Assembly (NCBI RefSeq): GCF_052078665.1
Contig: NZ_JBQJIK010000005.1
Location: 1 to 64,000 of the forward strand
Origin: Inquilinus sp052078665
Lineage (GTDB): Bacteria; Pseudomonadota; Alphaproteobacteria; DSM-16000; Inquilinaceae
Length of the DNA stretch: 64,000 nucleotides
Direction of reading: 5' to 3'
The position numbers were made by a program, and so were the translations under genes. Below, piece by piece: positions 28,364-38,846 of this stretch (its first letter is position 1; each line of letters begins with the position of its first letter). Below the pieces are notes generated by a model. That model ran no database searches and was not told the DNA's origin. It saw only the letters and a program-made list of their open reading frames with translations.

Positions 28364-29014
28364 TCACCCCGTGTCCGGCGGCTTGGGCTTGCGGCCGTCG
28401 ACGCCGGCCGGGCGTGGCCCGGGCGCATCCTCGGGCGGATCGTCCTCGCCGTCCTGCGGCGGTATGAAGCCGTAATGCTCCATGGCCTCGTCCGCCATCT
28501 CGAGCCAGCGCTCCACCTGCGGCGGGAAGCCCCAGCGCCGGCACAACGCCGCCACTGCGACCGGCGCCCGGCTGGCCTCGATCAGCTCGGCCACCTCCGG
28601 CCGTTCCAGCCGCTCGCCCACCTCGGTGGTGCGGCGTTCGACCTCCTCAGCGTCCTCGGACACCTCGTAGGCCGCCGCCATCATCGCCAGCTTCACCCGC
28701 AGCTTGTGCCAGTCCTCTTGGGCCGCCTCCCGCTTCGCCGCAGCCTTGCGCTGCTCGTCGCGCTGCCCGGCGAACTTCTCCTCCAAGAGCAGGGTCAGCC
28801 GCAGCGACTTGGTGATGACGGCGATCCGCTGGCCATAGTCGACACCGGGCTGCGGCGCCTCGACCGCCTCGGTGCGGGTCGCCTCGATGATCTCCATATG
28901 GACGTCCGCTACCCGGGCGAGCATGCGCAGATGCCGCGCCGTCCGCTCCTCCTGGGGAGTGGCCGGGGCCTCCGAAACCGAATCGGTCTGCGCCTTGTCC
29001 ATAGAACGTAGCAT
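28364..29014 (-). CDS. Hypothetical protein, helical, charged
   Basis: About 216 residues, no signal peptide or TM. The centre (about 60-140) is rich in Ala, Glu, Lys and Arg and looks like a long helix or coiled coil (KLRVKLAMMAAAYEVSEDAEEVERRTTEVGERLERPEVAEL), followed by a short globular part (CRRWGFPPQVERWLEMADEAMEHYGF) and a Pro-rich charged tail. I do not recognise the family. No clear ribosome site is seen; starts at 29014 or 29002 are both possible. It is divergent from the TetR gene at 29171, convergent with the importer operon. Confidence 0.6.
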   Translation of the reverse strand: MLRSMDKAQTDSVSEAPATPQEERTARHLRMLARVADVHMEIIEATRTEAVEAPQPGVDYGQRIAVITKSLRLTLLLEEKFAGQRDEQRKAAAKREAAQEDWHKLRVKLAMMAAAYEVSEDAEEVERRTTEVGERLERPEVAELIEASRAPVAVAALCRRWGFPPQVERWLEMADEAMEHYGFIPPQDGEDDPPEDAPGPRPAGVDGRKPKPPDTG

Positions 29015-29120
29015 GAACAAGATCGCAGATTAATACAACCAAACAATGTGTTTACTAACTCCGCCCTGATGCCGGCTCGGGCGGCGGGCTGGAACGCCAC
29101 CCTCTTGACTCCGATCCTCC

Positions 29121-29156
29121 CTTCGTTAATAACTGACTGGTCAGTCATTAACGAAG
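29121..29156. promoter_or_regulatory. Near-perfect 36-bp palindromic TetR operator
   Basis: The 36 bases from 29121 read almost the same on both strands, with only two mismatched position pairs. The core is aactgactggtcagtcatt, close to the TGACNNNNGTCA-like sites used by TetR efflux regulators. It ends 14 bases before the ATG of the TetR gene, so autorepression of the whole exporter operon, and perhaps of the divergent gene at 29014, is likely. Confidence 0.75.
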
Positions 29157-29170
29157 GCGAGCGGACCGGC

Positions 29171-29797
29171 ATGGCCCAGGCGGTGCGGAAACGGCGAAAA
29201 GAGGCACGGCCGGCGGAGCTGCTGGAGGCGGCCTTCGCCCTGTTCGTGGAGCGGGGCTTCGCCGCGACGCGGATCGACGACATCGCCGCCCGCGCCGGGG
29301 TCAGCAAGGGCACGGTCTATCTCTACTTCCCCAGCAAGCAGGCGGTGTTCGAGGCGCTGGTGCGCCAGTCGGTGCTGCCCAATGTCGAGCGGCTGATCGG
29401 CGAGACGGCGCAGCCGGGCACCCCGGTGCTGGAGATCCTGCCGCAGCTGCTGCGCGCCATCCTGGGCACCGTGGCCGGGTCCACGTTGCTGCAGTTCCCG
29501 CGCCTGATCATCGCCGAATCGCCGCAATTCCCGGAGCTGGCGCAGTTCTGGCGCGAGACCGTGATCGACCGGATGCTCGACACCGTCTCCGGCCTGATCG
29601 CGCGCGGCATCGCCGCCGGCGAGATCCGGCCGGTCGATCCGGCGGACGCCGCCCGGCTGATGATCGCGCCGCTGCTGATGGCGGTGATCTGGGGCACCAC
29701 CTTCGTCCGCCAGGACGAGAACTTCGACCTCGGCACCTTCATCGACCGGCATCTCGATATCTATCTGCGCGGCCTGGCGGTGGAGAAACGGCCATGA
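29171..29797 (+). CDS. TetR/AcrR family transcriptional regulator (CecR-like position)
   Basis: A 208-residue regulator with a TetR HTH at about residues 15-60 (LLEAAFALFVERGFAATRIDDIAARAGVSKGTVYLYFPSKQAVFEALV). The C-terminal ligand domain includes LLQFPRLIIAESPQFPELAQFWRE, a stretch common to AcrR-type efflux repressors. It heads an operon with the same gene order as E. coli cecR-ybhG-ybhF-ybhS-ybhR, suggesting it represses that exporter. The frame is open upstream to 29048, but the ATG at 29171 starts the family domain and lies just past a palindromic operator. It overlaps the next gene by four bases. Confidence 0.9.
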   Translation: MAQAVRKRRKEARPAELLEAAFALFVERGFAATRIDDIAARAGVSKGTVYLYFPSKQAVFEALVRQSVLPNVERLIGETAQPGTPVLEILPQLLRAILGTVAGSTLLQFPRLIIAESPQFPELAQFWRETVIDRMLDTVSGLIARGIAAGEIRPVDPADAARLMIAPLLMAVIWGTTFVRQDENFDLGTFIDRHLDIYLRGLAVEKRP

Positions 29798-30798
29798 ATT
29801 CGCGCATCCGCATCGCCGTCGTCCTCCTGCTTGCGGCCGGGGTGGCCGCCGGCTGGTGGTTCGACCTGCCCGGCCGGCTGGGCTGGCGCGCGGCGGGGAA
29901 CGGCGCGCTGACGCTCTACGGCAATGTCGACATCCGCCAGGCCGAGCTCGGCTTCCGCGTCTCCGGCCGGCTGGTCGAGATGAAGCTGGAGGAGGGCGAG
30001 GCGGTGACCGCCGGCACGGTGCTGGCGCGGCTCGACGACCGGCCGTTCCAGGACAGCATCGCCTCGGCCCGCGCCGATGTCGCGGCGCGCCAGGCCGATC
30101 TCGACAAGCTGGTGGCCGGGCCGCGCGCGGCGGAGATCGCCCAGGGCCGGGCCACGGTGGCCGAGCGCGAGGCCGATCTGGAGAACGCCAGGCTGGCCTT
30201 CGACCGCACCCAGGAGCTGCGCCAGAAGGGCAACGCGCCGCAATCGACGCTCGACCAGACCCAGGCCGCCCGCGACATGGCCCAGGCCCGGCTGGACTCG
30301 GACCGGCAGGCGCTGGAACTGCTGCTGGAGGGCAGCCGGGCCGAGGACATCGCCGCCGGCCGGGCCAACCTTGCCGCCGCCCAGGCCGACCTAGCCACCG
30401 CCGAGACCTCGCTGGCCGATGCGACGCTGACGGCCCCGGCCGACGGCATCATCCTGTCGCGGGTGGCCGAGCCGGGGGCGATCATGGCGCCAAGCAGCGT
30501 CGCCTATGTGCTGTCGCTGACCAGGCCGGTCTGGATCCGCGCCTATGTGGCTGAGCCGGATCTCGGCCGGGTCCATCCGGGGCTGATGGTCGAGGTGGTG
30601 ACCGACACCAGGCCGGACCAGCCCTATCGTGCGCGCGTCGGCTTCGTCTCGCCGGTCGCCGAGTTCACGCCGAAGACGGTGCAGACGCCGGAGCTGCGCA
30701 CCGACCTGGTCTACCGCCTGCGCATCATCGTCGACGCGCCCGACCCGGCGCTGCGCCAGGGCATGCCGGTGACCGTGCGCGTGCCGAGGGGTGGTTGA
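29794..30798 (+). CDS. ybhG: HlyD-family periplasmic adaptor (YbhG-like)
   Basis: A 334-residue membrane-fusion protein. One N-terminal TM (about 5-23) is followed by a biotinyl-lipoyl half (NVDIRQAELGFRVSGRLVEMKLEEGEAVTAGTVLARLDD), a long alpha-helical hairpin (about 85-200, Ala/Gln/Glu-rich heptads), the second lipoyl half (TLTAPADGIILSRVAEPGAIM) and a beta-barrel (VWIRAYVAEPDLGRVHPGLMVEV). It would link the inner-membrane ABC exporter to an outer-membrane channel; no outer-membrane factor gene is in the window. It overlaps the regulator gene by four bases (ATGA). Confidence 0.9.
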   Translation: MNSRIRIAVVLLLAAGVAAGWWFDLPGRLGWRAAGNGALTLYGNVDIRQAELGFRVSGRLVEMKLEEGEAVTAGTVLARLDDRPFQDSIASARADVAARQADLDKLVAGPRAAEIAQGRATVAEREADLENARLAFDRTQELRQKGNAPQSTLDQTQAARDMAQARLDSDRQALELLLEGSRAEDIAAGRANLAAAQADLATAETSLADATLTAPADGIILSRVAEPGAIMAPSSVAYVLSLTRPVWIRAYVAEPDLGRVHPGLMVEVVTDTRPDQPYRARVGFVSPVAEFTPKTVQTPELRTDLVYRLRIIVDAPDPALRQGMPVTVRVPRGG

Positions 30799-30851
30799 GA
30801 TGACTGCTGCTCCGGACATGGCGGTCGAGCCGGGCGGAGGGGCCGGAGCCG

Positions 30852-30984
30852 CCCCCTCACCTGAAATCGCTGGCGCGATTTCGACCTCTCCCCAAGGAGA
30901 GGTGAAGGAAGCGCTGCTCCGAAATTCCCTCTCCTCGGGGAGAGGGAGGGGCCCGGCGGCGAAGCCGACGGGAGGGTGAGGGGG
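30852..30984. repeat. Intergenic inverted-repeat element, copy 2, inside an operon
   Basis: A 133-base element in the 194-base gap between the adaptor gene and the ATPase gene. The ends are a 10-bp inverted repeat (ccccctcacc at 30852-30861 and its complement at 30975-30984). Three perfect hairpins lie inside: gaaatcg/cgatttc (30863-30882), acctctcc/ggagaggt (30884-30903) and ccctctcc/ggagaggg (30927-30946). It resembles copy 1 at 28164 in outline. Its place inside an otherwise tightly coupled operon implies later insertion or a role in mRNA processing. Confidence 0.7.
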
Positions 30985-30992
30985 ATCGGACC

Positions 30993-32746
<1,754 letters not shown>

Positions 32747-32750
<4 letters not shown>

Positions 32751-33907
32751 CCGAAGCCGTCCACGAGGCTGCGGCCATCTCCCGCGCCGACCGGCTGCGG
32801 CGGTTCGGGGCGCTGCTGCGCAAGGAGAGCCGGCAGATCCTGCGCGACCCGTCCAGCCTGCTGATCGCTGTGGTGCTGCCGGTGCTGCTGCTGTTCCTGT
32901 TCGGCTACGCCCTGTCGCTCGACGCCGACCACACCCGCGTCGGCGTGGCGGTGGAGAGCCCGGGGCCGGAGGCGCGCGACCTGGCCGCCAGCTTCCAGGC
33001 CTCGCGCTATTTCGACGCCCGCATCGGCACCGACCGGCGGCAGTTCGCCGAGGACCTGGTGACCAACCGGGTCAAGGGCATCATCGTCATCCCCGCCACC
33101 TTCGCCGCCGAGGCGGCGCGGCCGGGCGGGGCGCCGCAGATCCAGATCCTGGTCGACGGCAGCGACCCCAACACCGCGAACTTCGTCATGGCCTACGCCC
33201 AGGGCGTGCTGTCGGGCTGGCGGGCGATGCGGGCGGCGGGGCACGGCGCCGACGGCCTGCCTGCGATCGATGTCGAGCAGCGCGTCTGGTTCAACCAGGA
33301 GCTGGTCAGCCGCAACACGCTGGTGCCCGGCGCCATCGCCATCGTCATGACCATGATCGGCACGCTGCTGACCGCGCTGGTGGTGGCGCGGGAGTGGGAG
33401 CGCGGCACCATGGAGGCGATGATGGCGACGCCGGTCACCGCGCTGGAGCTGCTGGCCGGCAAGGTGCTGCCCTACTTCCTGCTCGGCCTGGCGTCGCTGA
33501 CCCTGTGCGTCTTCGTCGCCGTGGTCCTGTTCGGGGTGCCGTTCCGCGGCTCGATCGGGGCCCTCTACCTGGTCTCCGCCGCCTTCCTGTGCCCGGCACT
33601 GGGGCTGGGGCTGATCATCTCCTCGGCCACCAAGAACCAGTTCCTGGCGTCGCAGCTGGCTCTGGTCGCGGGGTTCCTGCCGGCCTTCCTGCTGTCCGGC
33701 TTCCTGTTCGAGATCAGCTCGATGCCGCTTCCGATCCAGTGGATCACCTACATCCTGCCGGCGCGCTACTACGTGCCGGCGCTGCAGACCGTGTTCCTGG
33801 CCGGGGACATCTGGCCGCTGTACCTGCGCAACATGGCCGTGATGCTGGTCGAGGGGGCAATCCTGCTGGCCTTGGCGGCACGGCTGACCCGGAAGAGGCT
33901 GGCCTGA
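32747..33907 (+). CDS. ybhS: ABC-2 type exporter permease (YbhS-like)
   Basis: A 386-residue ABC-2 permease: one N-terminal TM (LLIAVVLPVLLLFLFGYAL), a large periplasmic domain (about 60-185) and five C-terminal TM helices. The ABC-2 motif region reads EWERGTMEAMMATPVTALELLAGKVLPYFLLG. It pairs with the following permease to form the membrane channel of the exporter. Start ATG overlaps the ATPase stop (ATGA). Confidence 0.92.
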
Positions 33908-33908
33908 G

Positions 33909-35018
33909 ATGTGGCGCCGCCTGAGGGCCCTGGTGGTCAAGGAGCTGCTGGCCGTGCTGCGCGATCCGCGCGGCCGGATGATCCTGATCGTGCCGCCGAT
34001 CCTGCAACTGTTCGTCTTCGCCTATGCCGCGACCATGGAGGTGAAGAACGTCGACATCGCCCTGCTCGACCGCGACCGCGGCGCCTGGAGCCAGGAGCTG
34101 GTGCGGCGGGTCGAGGGCACGCCGACCTTCCGCAGCATCCTGGTGGTCGACACGCCGGAGGCGCTGCGCCAGGCGATCGATCAGCAGGAGGTGCTGGCGG
34201 CGGTGCAGATCGGGCCGAGCTTCTCCCGCGACATCGCCGCCGGGCGTCCGGCGGAATTGCAGGTGATCCTGGACGGTCGCCGCTCCAACGCCTCGCAGCT
34301 GGCCGGCAACTACATCTCGCAGATCGTCAGCGCCATGGCGCTCGACACGGCCAGCCCCAGCGGCGTGGCGGCGGTGCCGGATGCCGCGGTGCCGCGCTTC
34401 TGGTTCAACCCGGCGCTGGACACGCAATGGTTCATGGTGCCGAACCTGATTGCGGTGATCGCCGTGCTGATCGGGCTGATCGTCACCGGCCTGACCATCG
34501 CGCGGGAGCGCGAGCTCGGCACCTTCGACCAGCTGCTGGTGTCGCCGCTGCGGGTGCACGAGATCCTGCTGGGCAAGACCATCCCGTCGCTCTTGATCGG
34601 CTTCGCCCATTGCAGCTTCTACCTGCTGGCGGCGCTGATCTGGTTCGGCCTGCCGCTGCGCGGGTCGCTGGGCATGTTCTATGCCGGGGTGTTCTTCTAC
34701 CTGCTGGCCCTGATCGGGATCGGGCTGTTCATCTCCGCCCTGTCGGCGACGCAGCAGCAGGCGATCCTCGGGTCGTTCCTGTTCATGATCCCGGCGACGC
34801 TGATGTCCGGCTTCGCCACCCCGATCGACAACATGCCGGAATGGCTGCAGCCGGCGACCTTCGTCAACCCGCTGCGCTACTTCATCATCATCGTCCGCGG
34901 CGTGTTCCTGAAGGGGCTGCCGGTCGAGGAGATGCTGCGCAACACCGTGCCGCTGGCGCTGATCGCCCTGGTGACGCTCAGCGCCGCGGCCTGGATGTTC
35001 CGTCGCCGGATGGGATGA
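33909..35018 (+). CDS. ybhR: ABC-2 type exporter permease (YbhR-like)
   Basis: A 369-residue ABC-2 permease with the same topology as its upstream partner: N-terminal TM (ILIVPPILQLFVFAYAA), periplasmic domain, then C-terminal helices with ERELGTFDQLLVSPLRVHEILLGKTIPSLLIGF and PATFVNPLRYFIIIVRGVFLKG. It begins one base after the previous stop. It ends the exporter operon, with a convergent lipoprotein gene four bases on. Confidence 0.92.
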   Translation: MWRRLRALVVKELLAVLRDPRGRMILIVPPILQLFVFAYAATMEVKNVDIALLDRDRGAWSQELVRRVEGTPTFRSILVVDTPEALRQAIDQQEVLAAVQIGPSFSRDIAAGRPAELQVILDGRRSNASQLAGNYISQIVSAMALDTASPSGVAAVPDAAVPRFWFNPALDTQWFMVPNLIAVIAVLIGLIVTGLTIARERELGTFDQLLVSPLRVHEILLGKTIPSLLIGFAHCSFYLLAALIWFGLPLRGSLGMFYAGVFFYLLALIGIGLFISALSATQQQAILGSFLFMIPATLMSGFATPIDNMPEWLQPATFVNPLRYFIIIVRGVFLKGLPVEEMLRNTVPLALIALVTLSAAAWMFRRRMG

Positions 35019-35022
35019 AGAC

Positions 35023-35229
35023 TCAGGGCAGCGGGACGGTCCGGTTGTAGGGATCCTCGCCGGGCTCCGCGGTGGGGCCGGTCCGGGCCTGGGCCGAGGG
35101 CGTCGGGTTGTGCACCGACAGGTTGAAGCTGTCGCCCGGCGTCTCGGGGGAAGAGCAGCCGGCCAGCACCGCGCCGGCCACGACCATCGGCCCGACCATC
35201 GGAAGCAACACCCGCACCGGATTCCGCAT
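35023..35229 (-). CDS. Small lipoprotein
   Basis: A 68-residue protein: MRNPVRVLL start, hydrophobic segment and lipobox VLAGC with the lipid Cys at residue 25, then 43 mature residues rich in Pro, Thr and Asn with no recognised domain. A strong AGGAGGAG site lies nine bases before the ATG, which supports a real gene despite its size. It is convergent with the exporter operon. The open frame continues far upstream (to 37305) but is antisense to other genes and is rejected. Confidence 0.65.
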   Translation of the reverse strand: MRNPVRVLLPMVGPMVVAGAVLAGCSSPETPGDSFNLSVHNPTPSAQARTGPTAEPGEDPYNRTVPLP

Positions 35230-35379
35230 GATCCGCACTCCTCCTGCGCGCCGCCGTCGCCGTTCGACGGCATGGATTCTCATCCTACGATCCTCCTCGC
35301 CGTCCTCCTCCGCAAGCCGCATCCGCGCGCCGCGACGACACTCGCCCCGCGCCCGGATCTCGGTCATGATGGGGGCATT

Positions 35380-36315
35380 ATGGGCAGCGTTCTCGAAACC
35401 CTCGTTCAGATGTTCGATGGAACGTCGGTTCTGGTTGCTGCCTATGACGAGTTCGACCGGCTGCGCTACGCCAACCCGGCCTTCCGGGCCGCCTTCTTCA
35501 TCGACGACGACGAGACCCCACTCTGGTCCGAGATCATGCGCCGGAACCATGGCGCTGGCCGGGGCTCGGTGATCCGGGCCGAGGATTTCGAGGCATGGCT
35601 GGTCTCGACCCAGTCCCGCCGCGGCAAGACCGGCTTCCGGGCCTATGAGACCGACCTGGTCGACGGCCGGTGGCTGTGGATGACCGAAAGCGTCCGCGGC
35701 GACGGCTGGATGCTGTGCATCGCCAGCGACATCACCGGCATGCGGGCCGAGGACCGGACCGTGCGGCAGGACCGGGACTTCGCCGTCAAGGCGTCCTACA
35801 CCGACGAGTTGACCGGCGTCGCCAACCGCCGCTTCGTCACCGAGCGGATCGAGGAGATGCTCCGCCGGCCGCCATCCCGGGCCGGACTCCTCGGCTGCGT
35901 CGTGCTGCTGGACATCGACCATTTCAAGCCGATCAACGACCGGCACGGCCATCAGGCCGGCGACCTGATCCTGCGCGACTTCGCGCGGCGCATCGCCGGC
36001 ATGGTCCGGCGGTCCGACTGCTTCGGCCGGATGGGAGGGGACGAGTTCCTGCTGGTCCTGCCGCGCACCTCGATCGGGCAGGCGGTGCTGGTGGTCGAGC
36101 GGATGCTGGCCGTGATCCGCACGGCCCGGCCGGTGCCGGACCGCGGGGACATCGCCTATACCTTCTCCGCCGGGCTGGCGGAAGGCCGTCCCGGCGACAC
36201 GGCCGCCAGCCTCTATGCCCGGGCGGACAAGGCGCTTTATTGCGCCAAGATGAGCGGCCGCAACCGGATCTATCGCGAGGGGCCGGAGCCCGACCGGCCG
36301 GCGATCGCGCAGTAG
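35380..36315 (+). CDS. Diguanylate cyclase with N-terminal PAS-like domain
   Basis: A 311-residue cytoplasmic protein. Residues about 5-120 look PAS-like (SVLVAAYDEFDRLRYANPAFRAAF ... WLWMTESVRGDGWMLCIASDIT), and residues about 140-300 are a GGDEF domain. The active-site motif is intact (GGDEF at 219-223), the metal and substrate residues in LLDIDHFKPINDRHGHQAGD are present, and the inhibitory I-site RxxD is at 210-213, five residues before GGDEF. It should make cyclic di-GMP from two GTP in response to an unknown signal. No phosphodiesterase or effector gene is adjacent. The ATG at 35380 is chosen because the conserved part starts there. Confidence 0.93.
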   Translation: MGSVLETLVQMFDGTSVLVAAYDEFDRLRYANPAFRAAFFIDDDETPLWSEIMRRNHGAGRGSVIRAEDFEAWLVSTQSRRGKTGFRAYETDLVDGRWLWMTESVRGDGWMLCIASDITGMRAEDRTVRQDRDFAVKASYTDELTGVANRRFVTERIEEMLRRPPSRAGLLGCVVLLDIDHFKPINDRHGHQAGDLILRDFARRIAGMVRRSDCFGRMGGDEFLLVLPRTSIGQAVLVVERMLAVIRTARPVPDRGDIAYTFSAGLAEGRPGDTAASLYARADKALYCAKMSGRNRIYREGPEPDRPAIAQ

Positions 36316-36423
36316 AAGCGGTTGTATCCAAACAATTGACCTGTTTCGGAGCCGGGCGACTGGCTTTAGCTTGGGCAGCCGCCGGGCGGCAGCCTTCCAC
36401 CGGCCCATTGCAGAGGCCCGGCG

Positions 36424-37623
36424 ATGCGGACCGACAGTTCCTCCACCTTCGACGTACCGGCGCCGCGCGGCGGCTCGGCGCTGCAGCCGGTCGCGGCCGG
36501 TCTCCTGGCCGCCATCGTCGGCTTCGCCAGCGCCTTCACCGTGGTGCTGCAGGGCCTGGCGGCGGCCGGCGCCACCCCGGCCCAGGCGGCCTCCGGGCTG
36601 CTCGCCGTCTGCATCGGCCAGGGGCTGCTGGCGATCCTCCTGTCCTGGCGCTCGAAGCTGCCGATCAGCATCGCCTGGTCGACCCCCGGCGCGGCGCTGC
36701 TGATCGCCACCGGCGTGCCGGCGGGCGGCTTCGCGGCCGCGGTCGGCGCCTTCCTGGTGGCCGCCGCCCTGGTGATGGCCGCCGGGCTGTGGCGCCCCTT
36801 CGGCCGGCTGGTCACCGCGATCCCGACGCCGCTGGCCAGCGCCATGCTGGCCGGGGTGCTGCTCGACCTGTGCCTGGCCCCGGCCCGGGCGGTCGGCGCC
36901 ATGCCGATGCTGGCCCTGCCGGTGCTGCTGGTCTGGGCGCTGACCTGGCGTTTCGCCCGGCTCTACGCCGTGCCCGCCGCGGTGGTGGCGGCGGTGGCGC
37001 TGATCGCGCTGACCACCGCGGTGCCGCCGGAGGCCTTCGCCCATCTGTGGCCGGAGCCGGTCTTCGTCGCCCCGGCATTCTCCACCGGCGCGATCATCGG
37101 CATCGCGGTGCCGCTGTTCATCGTCACCATGGCGTCGCAGAACGTGCCCGGCCTGGCGGTGCTGAACGCCAACGGCTACCGCCCGCCGGTCGGGCCGCTG
37201 TTCGTCGCCACCGGCGCGACCAGCGCCCTGACCGCGCTGTTCGGCGGCCATGCGGTCAATCTGTCGGCGATCACCGCCGCGCTCTGCGCCTCGGCCGAGG
37301 CCCATCCCGACCCGGCGCGGCGCTGGCCGGCGGCGGTGGTGGCGGGGGCCGTCTATGTCGGGCTCGGCCTGTTCGCCGGCTTCGCCGCCGCCTTCATCGC
37401 CGCCTCGCCGCCGCTCCTGATCCAGGCGGTGGCCGGGCTGGCGCTGCTGGGCAGCCTCGGCGGCGCCCTATCGACCGCGCTGGCGCGGGAGGAGGAGCGG
37501 CTGCCGGCGGTCGTCACCTTCGTCACCACCGTCTCCGGCCTGTCCCTGTTCGGCATCGGCGCCGCCTTCTGGGGCCTGGTGGCCGGCGGTGCCGTGCTGG
37601 CGCTGGACCGGCTGCGGGGCTGA
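36424..37623 (+). CDS. BenE family transporter (benzoate/H+ symporter type)
   Basis: A 399-residue, about 12-TM protein with BenE/YdcO marks: GFASAFTVVLQGLAAAGATPAQAASGL near the start, SIAWSTPGAALLIATG, and VPLFIVTMASQNVPGLAVLNANGYRPP in the second half. BenE-family members import aromatic acids such as benzoate, but most, including E. coli YdcO, have no proven substrate; no aromatic catabolic gene is near. A GNAT gene starts four bases downstream and is likely co-transcribed. Confidence 0.9.
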   Translation: MRTDSSSTFDVPAPRGGSALQPVAAGLLAAIVGFASAFTVVLQGLAAAGATPAQAASGLLAVCIGQGLLAILLSWRSKLPISIAWSTPGAALLIATGVPAGGFAAAVGAFLVAAALVMAAGLWRPFGRLVTAIPTPLASAMLAGVLLDLCLAPARAVGAMPMLALPVLLVWALTWRFARLYAVPAAVVAAVALIALTTAVPPEAFAHLWPEPVFVAPAFSTGAIIGIAVPLFIVTMASQNVPGLAVLNANGYRPPVGPLFVATGATSALTALFGGHAVNLSAITAALCASAEAHPDPARRWPAAVVAGAVYVGLGLFAGFAAAFIAASPPLLIQAVAGLALLGSLGGALSTALAREEERLPAVVTFVTTVSGLSLFGIGAAFWGLVAGGAVLALDRLRG

Positions 37624-37626
37624 CGG

Positions 37627-38148
37627 ATGATCCTCGTCACGCCGCGCCTGCGGCTCCGGCCCTGGCGCGAGGAGGACCGGGACGCCTTCGCCGCCCTGGC
37701 CGCCGACCCCGAGGTGATGCGCGACCTCGGCGGGCCGCTGGACCGGGCGGGCAGCGACGCCAAGCTCGACCGCTATCGCGCCGCCTTCGACCGGCACGGC
37801 TTCTGCCGCTGGGCGGTGGAGAGCCCGGCGGGCGAATTCCTCGGCTATGCCGGGATCATGCCGTTGGGACCGGACCATCCGCTCGGCCCGAGCGTCGAGA
37901 TCGGCTGGCGGCTGGCGCGGCACGCCTGGGGCCGCGGCTATGCCACCGAGGCCGCCGGTGCAGCGTTGGCGGACGGATTCGACCGGCTCGGCCTGGCCGA
38001 CATCCTGGCCTACACCGCGCCCGACAACCTGCGGTCCCAAGCCGTGATGGCACGGCTGCGCCTGCAGCGGGACCCGTCGCGCGACTTCACCGCGACCTAT
38101 GACGGCGCCGCCTGGCACGGGCTGGTCTGGGCGGCCCGGCCGGGTTGA
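37627..38148 (+). CDS. GNAT family N-acetyltransferase
   Basis: A 173-residue RimJ/RimL-like acetyltransferase: TPRLRLRPWREEDRDAFAALAADPEVMRDLG at the N-terminus, EIGWRLARHAWGRGYATEAAGAAL as the acetyl-CoA binding loop, and a late NLRSQAVMARLRLQRD, which is a slightly altered form of the usual NxxSxxvmekLGF. The substrate is unknown. Tight spacing after the BenE-type gene points to one transcript. Confidence 0.88.
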   Translation: MILVTPRLRLRPWREEDRDAFAALAADPEVMRDLGGPLDRAGSDAKLDRYRAAFDRHGFCRWAVESPAGEFLGYAGIMPLGPDHPLGPSVEIGWRLARHAWGRGYATEAAGAALADGFDRLGLADILAYTAPDNLRSQAVMARLRLQRDPSRDFTATYDGAAWHGLVWAARPG

Positions 38149-38267
38149 GCCGCCGGAGCGCTGACTGGCGGAAATCCCGCCAACTGGCTGGAAGGGGCGG
38201 AAAGCGGGCCTTTGCCCTGGGGCAGTGGCGTCCTACCCTCGCACCATCATCGGACATGAGGTTAACG

Positions 38268-38534
38268 ATGTCGGAACCGCTCTCCATCGACGCACTCGTC
38301 CAGATCGAGCAAAGGTGCGGTCGGGCAACGCCAGGCCCCTGGAAATCTTATGTCGAAGGCCGGGACCACACGAGCGGCGATAGCTTCATCATGACGGGCG
38401 GTGAGGATATCTATCTCGCCGGAGCGTCGGTGGACGACCAGGACTTCATCGCCAGTGCCCGGCAGGACGTGCCAGCTCTCATTCACGAAATCCGCCGTCT
38501 ACAGAAGCTCATTCAGTCTGCCGACGGTAAGTGA
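38268..38534 (+). CDS. Small conserved-looking hypothetical protein (ATPGPW motif)
   Basis: An 88-residue soluble protein: MSEPLSIDALVQIEQRCGRATPGPWKS, then EGRDHTSGDSFIMTGGEDIYLAGAS and DDQDFIASARQDVPALIHEIRRLQKLI. From memory, small unassigned proteins with this ATPGPW ... DxDFIAxARxDxPxLl ordering occur in phages and bacteria; no function is known to me. ATG at 38268 has GAGG seven bases upstream; an in-frame ATG at 38256 is an alternative. It overlaps nothing and has no obvious operon partner. Confidence 0.65.
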   Translation: MSEPLSIDALVQIEQRCGRATPGPWKSYVEGRDHTSGDSFIMTGGEDIYLAGASVDDQDFIASARQDVPALIHEIRRLQKLIQSADGK

Positions 38535-38846
38535 TCCCAGTCGTCGTACGGCGTTGCCGCGGGATGGGATTGAGCGTTCTCGAGCGTCTCTTGCGTGCCC
38601 GACCAGCGGCTTCCGAGCGCCTCATTGAACGTCGCGTTTGGATCGAAAGCGGCTAGACCCGACCAGAGACATCACGGCCCGCCCCCCCGGGGATCGACCA
38701 AGATCAGCGCGCCGGAGCACTGATCACCCCCACGCCGCGTCTCGACCCATTCGGCAGCCCCGTCGCAGCGAAAACGGGGCGTCGACCGCCATCGCGCGCG
38801 GGGGCAATATCCCCAGCAGTCGATCCCCTCCGCCGGAAATCCCGAA
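38535..38846. other. Intergenic region without recognised features
   Basis: 312 bases. A 70-codon open frame on the plus strand (38638-38850) is Arg/Pro-rich, lacks a ribosome site and overlaps the next gene, so I do not call it. I see no repeat, RNA gene or riboswitch. The promoter of the SnoaL-like gene is presumably here. Confidence 0.5.

Noticed and set aside
30791..30979. A 62-codon frame between the adaptor and ATPase genes
   Set aside because: It coincides with the inverted-repeat element, is Gly/Arg/Pro-rich and has no family features; better explained as repeat sequence.
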